Positions 23,473 to 27,430 of a stretch of 27,430 nucleotides of DNA are shown here, piece by piece; positions within the stretch are counted from its first letter, which is position 1; each line of letters starts with the position of its first letter. A program made the translations under genes and the position numbers. Under the pieces are notes generated by a model. It did not search any database. It was given only the letters and a program-made list of their open reading frames with translations, and was not told the origin of the DNA. The DNA lies in IMG/VR virus record IMGVR_UViG_3300030108_001889, positions 1-27,430 of that record; one strand, written 5' to 3'. This stretch comes from a virus.

Positions 23473-24221
23473 GCTACCTTTCTGTTATAATGTTTCTTGC
23501 CACTACCATGTGAGGGAATGAATATATTCTTAGCCTTGATCGTATTGCCAGAACATAGCTTACAATCCACACACGTAGTTCTCTTACCAGCTTCTTCAGA
23601 TGCTGGACATAGTATCTCCTTGCCCCTAATCATCTCAGACACACTCGCTCCTACTCTGAATGTCCTATTGCCTAGTGACCATTGATACTCTGCTTGTTCT
23701 AGGTTATCCACTGATATCATACACATATCTGCTCTGACATCAGCATTGTCCACACCAAACTGATGTGTGTACCCAGTTCTGCCTTTTGACTTAGACAGTA
23801 TGCTATCCCATATATAACTAGGGATAATACTAGGATCGCCATAGCTACCTAGTCTGACAGTCATGCCCTCAAACCAATTAGCTAGTGCAGTATGCCCACT
23901 TACTCGTGTATACTTGCCTTTCTTGTATGTCTTGTATACCGAAAGCACATACAATAACATGACATAGCAACTGCGTTCATCTGCACCACCACTCTCCTTG
24001 TTTGGATTAGGCACACCTCTGTGTATACAATCACCACATATAGAATAATCCTCGCCTAACCGACTAGCAGTAATCGGATCTATATCTGATCGTATGATTA
24101 GTGTAGATGCCATGCGACCAGTTTTACTGTTGTTACTCTTTTTATCGGGCAAGGCTATCCCTACAATAGGCTTACCATCTAAGGGACTAGCACCCTCATA
24201 AAATATTATACCCTCTGTCAT
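23469..24221 (-). CDS. Cysteine-rich early protein, probable zinc binder
   Basis: 250 residues. Two cysteine clusters are visible: Cys62-GD-Cys65 with Cys85 downstream, and Cys205 ... Cys217-VD-Cys220-KL-Cys223 near the C-terminus, together enough for one or two zinc sites. The N-terminus reads GIIFYEGASPLDGKPIVGIA, a pattern I have seen in proteins of other phages, but I cannot name a family. No nuclease or ATPase motif. It is the largest gene of the unknown early cluster and overlaps both neighbours by 4 bases. Confidence 0.8.
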   Translation of the reverse strand: MTEGIIFYEGASPLDGKPIVGIALPDKKSNNSKTGRMASTLIIRSDIDPITASRLGEDYSICGDCIHRGVPNPNKESGGADERSCYVMLLYVLSVYKTYKKGKYTRVSGHTALANWFEGMTVRLGSYGDPSIIPSYIWDSILSKSKGRTGYTHQFGVDNADVRADMCMISVDNLEQAEYQWSLGNRTFRVGASVSEMIRGKEILCPASEEAGKRTTCVDCKLCSGNTIKAKNIFIPSHGSGKKHYNRKVA

Positions 24222-24370
24222 GGTTTTATCCTTTCTAATATTACATCATCATAGCCTTTGGCTATCCAATCGTCATAGTCTCTCTTGGCATCTTCATATT
24301 TCTTGTAGTAGTCATCATTGCCCCCTACCCAAACAATCCATCGCCAACCATCTTTATAATCTTGATCCAT
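24218..24370 (-). CDS. 50-residue acidic aromatic protein
   Basis: Hand-found frame, ATG at 24368-24370 with GAGGAGAAAACT in front; its stop TGA overlaps the next ATG by 4 bases. The product is rich in Asp, Tyr and Trp (DGWRWIVWVGGNDDYYKKYE, then AKRDYDDWIAKGYDDVIL). High acid plus aromatic content in such a short early protein recalls DNA-mimic or host-enzyme inhibitors, but nothing specific is shown. Confidence 0.65.
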   Translation of the reverse strand: MDQDYKDGWRWIVWVGGNDDYYKKYEDAKRDYDDWIAKGYDDVILERIKP

Positions 24371-24383
24371 AGTTTTCTCCTCT

Positions 24384-24758
24384 CTAAATACGTGTTATTG
24401 GTTTACCATTCTCTGTCTCTAATGCCACAGCATATGTGAAGTCTCTCTTGACCTCTTCGTACTTGCTAGGATCAGATTTGCTTTGCACCATAAAGAAGTT
24501 ATCTCGCTTGGGATTGTAATGCACTCGTCTCCACAATCTCATATCCTTAAATGTGCGATACTCCTTTTGATCCCATTCCCCACATACAAAAGCATGAACA
24601 TTCTTATGCCCACTTTCTCTAACTCGCTTTTGTCCACCCTCACGTACTGTGAAGTTAGCTTTTGTGAGAAACAAGCTATCCCTATGGTCTATGACAAGTC
24701 CACCTTGTTGTATGCTCCACTTTCGCCTATGTAGATTCCAATATACTCTAACTTTCAT
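24384..24758 (-). CDS. Conserved-looking phage protein of unknown function
   Basis: Start placed at the ATG at 24756-24758 (AGGAG 8 bases upstream); a TTG six bases earlier is too close to that site. The 124-residue protein is beta-rich and basic: KVRVYWNLHRRKWSIQQGGL at the N-terminus, then KNVHAFVCGEW and VHYNPKRDNFFMV. I have an impression of similar proteins in unrelated phages but cannot name the family. It overlaps the upstream gene by 11 bases. Confidence 0.75.
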   Translation of the reverse strand: MKVRVYWNLHRRKWSIQQGGLVIDHRDSLFLTKANFTVREGGQKRVRESGHKNVHAFVCGEWDQKEYRTFKDMRLWRRVHYNPKRDNFFMVQSKSDPSKYEEVKRDFTYAVALETENGKPITRI

Positions 24759-24933
24759 CTTCAATCTCCTCTAATATGTCCATATCCATATCCTCTGTTA
24801 GATACTCTAGTGGTTTAAATCTTACACCTCTTTTTAGTTGGTACAGTTGTATATGTGTACCCTTTTTGTTTAACTTCTCATTGCCATCATCATCTACTAC
24901 GTAGAATTTGATGTCTGCTACTAATATACTCAT
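24748..24933 (-). CDS. Small acidic protein
   Basis: 61 residues with GAGGAGAGAACT before the ATG. The N-terminal half has two strands around a DDDGNEKLNKKG turn; the C-terminal third is strongly acidic (EDMDMDILEEIEDES). The acidic tail could bind a basic partner or mimic DNA. No family recognised. It overlaps the next gene by 11 bases. Confidence 0.65.
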   Translation of the reverse strand: MSILVADIKFYVVDDDGNEKLNKKGTHIQLYQLKRGVRFKPLEYLTEDMDMDILEEIEDES

Positions 24934-24948
24934 AGTTCTCTCCTCTCG

Positions 24949-25128
24949 TTATATAATGATATAGTTACCTTTTAGTCTCACTTTCTTAGATATACAAGTA
25001 GTGCAAATCACAGTCTCATACTCTTGCTTTTTGCCCTCATTGCAATAGTCGTGATACTCTCCATTGTCATCACGAAGAGCAAAACGCTCCTCTTTATCGC
25101 AGCTTTCACACTTAAAATAATATGCCAT
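24949..25128 (-). CDS. 59-residue zinc-ribbon protein
   Basis: Hand-found frame with AGGAGTGAGAC in front of the ATG, 3 bases after the upstream stop. Cys7-ES-Cys10 and Cys42-TT-Cys45 form a classic zinc-ribbon pair, with a single extra Cys at 29 between them. The knuckles flank an acidic segment and end in a basic strand (KKVRLKGNY). Small phage zinc ribbons often bind nucleic acid or RNA polymerase; the target here is unknown. Confidence 0.7.
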   Translation of the reverse strand: MAYYFKCESCDKEERFALRDDNGEYHDYCNEGKKQEYETVICTTCISKKVRLKGNYIII

Positions 25129-25131
25129 GTC

Positions 25132-25329
25132 TCACTCCTCTCCATTCATTATGAATAAAAACCCACCATAATTACCTTCGGGGTCTGCACTTACTGCAAT
25201 TTTAACATCTTGATATCTAGGTTTAGTCAAAATAAATTCTGGGAATCCTTCTGCGTCTTCCCCTAAGAATTTCTTTATAGTAAAACCCTCTAACTGCTTA
25301 TAGTATTTATGATGTGAACTAATAGCCAT
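25132..25329 (-). CDS. Small protein of the early cluster
   Basis: 65 residues with a strong ribosome binding site (AGGAGGGACAA before ATG). It is mainly beta by appearance (FTIKKFLGEDAEGFPEFILT, VKIAVSADPEGNYGGFLFIM) with an acidic end. No motif recognised. Confidence 0.65.
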   Translation of the reverse strand: MAISSHHKYYKQLEGFTIKKFLGEDAEGFPEFILTKPRYQDVKIAVSADPEGNYGGFLFIMNGEE

Positions 25330-25338
25330 TTGTCCCTC

Positions 25339-25668
25339 CTATTCTACTCGATCATGTATTGGCACTGCCCCATAGAAACTATGCTCTAGCATTCTCTCCA
25401 CAGTTTCAGAGAACCTAGAATCACTAGTCCCCCCATAGTTGCCCCCAAACATACTGTGTCTCTTTCCTACATCAGTAGGCACAATTTTAATAGTTCTCCT
25501 ATCAAAATGCTCTTGTATTACTAACTCAGCAGATGGGTACTTATCACTTGGAGTGTCTCCCCCACGTACATTAGTGATACACAATCCATTTATATTCCAT
25601 GATGACACACCATTGTTGGTGCAATCCCCATACTTATTACATTTATAGATATTTATATTTAGTCCCAT
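25339..25668 (-). CDS. Small protein directly behind a palindromic element
   Basis: 109 residues, AAAGGAGAGTCCA before the ATG. Asn/Gly/Ser-rich with four early Cys or polar turns (YKCNKYGDCTNNGVSSWNIN), then a charged middle (EHFDRRTIKIVPTDVGKRHS). Probably secreted-like or beta-rich in fold but without a signal peptide. The element at 25688-25702 lies 20 bases upstream of its start, so it may be directly regulated by whatever binds there. Function unknown. Confidence 0.7.
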   Translation of the reverse strand: MGLNINIYKCNKYGDCTNNGVSSWNINGLCITNVRGGDTPSDKYPSAELVIQEHFDRRTIKIVPTDVGKRHSMFGGNYGGTSDSRFSETVERMLEHSFYGAVPIHDRVE

Positions 25669-25687
25669 TGGACTCTCCTTTCATTTT

Positions 25688-25702
25688 TTACCAACTTGGT
25701 AA
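25688..25702 (-). repeat. Palindromic element, copy 2
   Basis: Perfect 7-1-7 palindrome TTACCAAGTTGGTAA with the A-run downstream on the minus strand. It lies in the short gap between the 75- and 109-residue genes, 20 bases before the start of the latter. Shares CATACAATC upstream with copy 1. Confidence 0.88.
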
Positions 25703-25705
25703 GTT

Positions 25706-25933
25706 TTAGTTACGATTGTATGCCCTCTCAGCTAATATAAATGATAAAGCCATACACATTATGCCACAATAGCCAAAGGATAGTAAGATAATCCAAAAGA
25801 TTAGATCATCTTCAAAGTATAAGGCTAAAGGGAATGCCAATAATATTGCGTTAAGATAAAAGAATATCATTGCATATGAACAATAGTCTGAATATCTAAT
25901 TAATTTTCTTCTAGTCTCGTATCTGTTTGCCAT
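25706..25933 (-). CDS. Small membrane protein, two transmembrane helices
   Basis: Start placed at the ATG at 25931-25933 (GAGGAG nine bases upstream); the open frame extends further but inside the previous gene. The 75-residue protein has a basic N-terminus (ANRYETRRKLIRYSDY), two helices (about 18-40 and 45-68, the second FWIILLSFGYCGIMCMALSF) and a short charged end. An early inner-membrane protein could block superinfection or disturb host envelope functions; no family is recognised. Confidence 0.7.
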   Translation of the reverse strand: MANRYETRRKLIRYSDYCSYAMIFFYLNAILLAFPLALYFEDDLIFWIILLSFGYCGIMCMALSFILAERAYNRN

Positions 25934-26120
25934 TTTTCCATGCTCCTCTAACAGTTGTTTTTTCCCACTTCTCAAACTCTTTTAGAGTTGTGAAGAATTG
26001 ATATGTGAAGTTATCAGCTTTTCTGTTTAGCCACTCCACAAACAAAGATTTACCTTTAATACAAGAGATAATATTTTCCCTCTTGTTATAAATGTAAAAC
26101 ACATTATTTTTATATTCCAT
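25911..26120 (-). CDS. Small basic protein behind a palindromic element
   Basis: Start placed at the ATG at 26118-26120 with AGAGGAGACTAAAA in front, rather than the upstream ATG at 26180, which lacks a binding site and would include the palindrome at 26140-26154. The 69-residue product is aromatic and basic (YKNNVFYIYNKRENIISCIK, then WLNRKADNFTYQFFTTLKEF). It overlaps the membrane protein gene by 23 bases. Not recognised. Confidence 0.65.
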   Translation of the reverse strand: MEYKNNVFYIYNKRENIISCIKGKSLFVEWLNRKADNFTYQFFTTLKEFEKWEKTTVRGAWKNGKQIRD

Positions 26121-26139
26121 TTTTAGTCTCCTCTGTTTT

Positions 26140-26154
26140 TTACCAACTTGGTAA
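26140..26154 (-). repeat. Palindromic element, copy 3
   Basis: Same palindrome and A-run, in the gap before the 69-residue gene (20 bases upstream of its ATG). A CATAAT, a possible -10 hexamer, ends about 6 bases upstream of it on the minus strand. Confidence 0.88.
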
Positions 26155-26203
26155 GAAATATTATGCAATATCCATGCCAAAACACGAATCCTACAGAAAA
26201 ATA

Positions 26204-26416
26204 TTAGTCTTTGAATAGGTCTTGTAATTTACGTAATGACTCATTCATAGCCATATCGTCAGCTTGTTTTTGATTCGCAAACTCGGCAGCTTTGTCCACA
26301 ATCGTAAAGTCAAAATCTCTCCTCGTGCCATGTTTGGCAAACCTAGACATTGAAGATTCCAACTTGCCACGAGATACGTTTACACGTATTCCATTATCCC
26401 AATAATATTTACTCAT
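26204..26416 (-). CDS. Small basic early protein
   Basis: 70 residues, AGGAGTGAGGT before the ATG. Basic N-terminal half (VNVSRGKLESSMSRFAKHGT) and a helical, acidic C-terminal half (EFANQKQADDMAMNESLRKL). It is the first gene after the terminator at 26486-26521, so its promoter should lie at 26417-26485 unless transcription reads through. Function unknown. Confidence 0.65.
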   Translation of the reverse strand: MSKYYWDNGIRVNVSRGKLESSMSRFAKHGTRRDFDFTIVDKAAEFANQKQADDMAMNESLRKLQDLFKD

Positions 26417-26464
26417 ACCTCACTCCTCTATAAAAATCACTCGCCACTCCTCACTCCTCACTCC

Positions 26465-26479
26465 CTACTAGGATAGTAG
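26465..26479. repeat. Inverted repeat CTACTA-GGA-TAGTAG, with GGAGTGA repeats beside it
   Basis: A perfect 6-bp inverted repeat with a 3-base centre lies in the gap between the terminator and the 70-residue gene. On the minus strand it is followed by a run of GGAGTGA-like direct repeats (26418-26463). The gap should hold a leftward promoter, but I could not find a convincing -35/-10 pair. It could be an operator or a processing site. Confidence 0.4.
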
Positions 26480-26485
26480 TGGCAC

Positions 26486-26521
26486 AAAAAAAAAATAAAG
26501 AGTGAGAAATAAATCTCACTC
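26486..26521 (-). terminator. Intrinsic (Rho-independent) terminator
   Basis: On the minus strand GAGTGAGA pairs with TCTCACTC (8-bp stem, 26500-26507 with 26514-26521, 6-base loop) and is followed by TTTATTTTTTTTTT. It lies 17 bases after the stop of the 195-residue gene and should end transcripts of the two right-end genes. Confidence 0.88.
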
Positions 26522-26537
26522 AATATTTTGTAAATTG

Positions 26538-27125
26538 TTATGCAACATTCATCATATCTTTTACAGCTTGGATATCATTAAGCTGTTTTGTTTGTTCATC
26601 TTCAATTTTCTTAGCATTAATTTCAGCTTGGAAAACTTGCGTAATTGTATCAATAATTTTCTTATTTGAACAATCGTACTTTTTAGAACGTGATTTAAAA
26701 TATTCTTTAACATCTTCTTCTAAAGTTTTTTCAATTGGTGGGGTATTGAATAAATTTCCCATACCTCTAATAGATGCAAACTTAATTGGTTTTTTCTTAG
26801 TTGTACAATCTGCAATTTTATCTTTAACAACTTTTTTAGCTGATAAAGGATTTTTTCCTAATTTACGCATAGCAGTTAAATGGTTAGGTGTGCATTTTTT
26901 AACAACTTGGTAAAATTCTGAAGATTGCTTTTTAAGTTCTTTATCAAGTTCAGCTTTAAAACCTTTATCAAGATTTAACTTTTTAACTTTATCATAGCAA
27001 TTGAAATAAATTGCAGAAAAATCAATTAAATCTTCATAATGCTCAATAACTAATTTTGAATTACTTTTATCAAAATTATTTTCTTTATTGATTAACTTTA
27101 AAGTATTTTCGATATATTGTGTCAT
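26538..27125 (-). CDS. Lys/Asn-rich protein of unknown function, own terminator
   Basis: 195 residues with GAAAGGATAAAAAA before the ATG. It is mostly helix, rich in Lys, Asn and Asp, with three Cys (for example KKCTPNHL, DCTTKKKP) and a basic middle (GKNPLSAKKVVKDKIADC). Two clusters of helices flank a Gly/Pro loop (RGMGNLFNTPPIEK). No family recognised. The gene is more AT-rich than the rest of the operon and is followed by a strong terminator, which makes it an independent unit. A mismatched palindromic element lies within it (26899-26913). Confidence 0.8.
   Translation of the reverse strand: MTQYIENTLKLINKENNFDKSNSKLVIEHYEDLIDFSAIYFNCYDKVKKLNLDKGFKAELDKELKKQSSEFYQVVKKCTPNHLTAMRKLGKNPLSAKKVVKDKIADCTTKKKPIKFASIRGMGNLFNTPPIEKTLEEDVKEYFKSRSKKYDCSNKKIIDTITQVFQAEINAKKIEDEQTKQLNDIQAVKDMMNVA
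26899..26913 (-). repeat. Palindromic element, copy 4 (one mismatch, inside a gene)
   Basis: TTACCAAGTTGTTAA on the minus strand, inside the 195-residue gene (YQVVKK codons). It matches copy 5 at 24 of 25 positions including the flanks (26893-26917 versus 27405-27429), so it is not just a chance short match. Confidence 0.65.
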
Positions 27126-27141
27126 TTTTTTATCCTTTCAT
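27123..27141 (-). promoter_or_regulatory. Translation leader of the 195-residue gene, identical to the one at 27389-27407
   Basis: Read on the minus strand, ATGAAAGGATAAAAAAATG contains the Shine-Dalgarno (AAAGGA) and the start codon. The same 19 bases precede the next gene upstream, so the two right-end genes share a copied leader. An ATG-AAA-GGA-TAA mini-frame (MKG) is embedded in it. Confidence 0.65.
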
Positions 27142-27175
27142 AATTAATTAAAATAACAGTTAATACTTGCAATTC

Positions 27176-27391
27176 TTATGCCAAAACTAAACGATCTTGG
27201 AATAATAAATATTTAATTTGTTTTTCTTCAATGATATTAATTTGAATATCAAATTTTTCATTGTTATTAATAGCATTGTAAAACTTCTTTAATTTATACA
27301 TTGAAATATTATATTCGTTTGAAATTTTTCTTAACTTATCATTTAATTCAATACGATTATAAAATTCAATTTGATTTTTATTTAACTTCAT
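27176..27391 (-). CDS. Small Lys/Asn-rich protein, possible helix-turn-helix
   Basis: 71 residues, GAAAGGATAAAAAA before the ATG. The middle (LNDKLRKISNEYNISMYKLK) has the helix, short turn and second helix of a helix-turn-helix, with the turn around EYNIS. The C-terminus is a hydrophobic strand (QIKYLLFQDRLVLA). If real it could bind the nearby palindromes, but this is a weak visual match. It is the first gene of the leftward series in the window and follows the element at 27411-27425. Confidence 0.65.
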   Translation of the reverse strand: MKLNKNQIEFYNRIELNDKLRKISNEYNISMYKLKKFYNAINNNEKFDIQINIIEEKQIKYLLFQDRLVLA

Positions 27392-27407
27392 TTTTTTATC
27401 CTTTCAT
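27389..27407 (-). promoter_or_regulatory. Translation leader of the right-end gene
   Basis: Same 19 bases as at 27123-27141 on the minus strand, with AAAGGA placed 7 bases before ATG. Here the leader directly joins the A-run of the palindromic element at 27411-27425, so element and ribosome binding site form one unit. Confidence 0.65.
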
Positions 27408-27410
27408 TTT

Positions 27411-27425
27411 TTACCAACTTGGTAA
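27411..27425 (-). repeat. Palindromic element, copy 5
   Basis: Perfect copy at the right edge of the window, 19 bases before the start of the 71-residue gene, with the A-run merging into the Shine-Dalgarno leader. Sequence beyond the window would be needed to see its promoter. Confidence 0.85.
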
Positions 27426-27430
27426 AATTT

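Noticed and set aside
26465-26490. T7-like promoter resemblance (CTAGTAGGGAG on the minus strand)
   Set aside because: Only the TAGGGAG-like end is similar, no second copy was seen in the window, and no phage RNA polymerase gene is present here.
27126-27175. Sigma-70 promoter (TTGCAA with an AT-rich -10) before the 195-residue gene
   Set aside because: TTGCAA is present but no -10 hexamer better than chance occurs at 16-18 bases; the DNA is simply AT-rich.
1-27430. CRISPR array, tRNA or rRNA genes, insertion sequences
   Set aside because: No regular repeat-spacer pattern, cloverleaf, transposase or terminal inverted repeats were seen.

Overview
This window looks like a large part of the genome of an AT-rich marine podovirus. 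The best guess is a relative of phage HMO-2011, which was isolated on a SAR116 alphaproteobacterium; related phages infect SAR11 and roseobacters. The strongest sign is the family A DNA polymerase, which carries a DnaJ-type double zinc motif (CxxCxGxG twice) between its exonuclease and polymerase domains. That insertion is described for HMO-2011-type phages. Supporting signs are a B12-dependent ribonucleotide reductase, a DUF3310 protein, a T7-type endonuclease I, a separate primase and helicase, and a block of very large virion proteins. No rRNA, tRNA, insertion sequence or CRISPR array was found. No terminase, portal, capsid or phage RNA polymerase gene is present, so those, if they exist, lie outside the window.

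Layout. Bases 1-7553 (+ strand) are the end of the structural module: the tail of a partial gene, then five tightly coupled genes, four junctions being TAATG overlaps. The 642-, 468- and 1148-residue products are most likely internal virion or DNA-ejection proteins. At 7550-7553 this operon meets a leftward operon tail to tail, with stop codons that overlap.

Bases 7550-27391 (- strand, read right to left) form a nearly gapless leftward gene array. From its start at the right: (a) 26.5-27.4 kb, two Lys/Asn-rich genes in very AT-rich DNA, followed by a strong intrinsic terminator; (b) 21.8-26.4 kb, about sixteen small unknown genes of the early, host-takeover kind; (c) 19.5-21.8 kb, an orphan C5-cytosine methyltransferase, a SleB-type cell wall hydrolase and several small membrane proteins that may form a lysis cassette; (d) 11.1-19.5 kb, replication and recombination: a DUF932 protein, tyrosine recombinase, primase, DnaB-like helicase, PD-(D/E)XK nuclease, DNA polymerase, probable ssDNA-binding protein, RecB-like nuclease and endonuclease I; (e) 7.5-11.1 kb, nucleotide metabolism: DUF3310, class II ribonucleotide reductase and small proteins, ending in a small three-helix membrane protein.

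Most genes overlap their neighbour by 4-26 bases, so expression probably depends on a few promoters plus translational coupling. I worked out eleven short genes (40-59 codons) by hand in the remaining gaps, and no stretch over 300 bases lacks a gene.

The most unusual feature is a 15-bp palindrome, TTACCAAGTTGGTAA, with a six-base A-run always on the same side. It occurs five times, only between 23.3 and 27.4 kb and always in the same orientation to leftward transcription. Three copies sit just upstream of gene starts, one overlaps a gene junction, and one with a single mismatch lies inside a coding region. It resembles a dispersed operator, 'stoperator' or start-associated sequence system of a temperate phage. 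The window also holds an integrase gene, but no repressor or attachment site that I can recognise.
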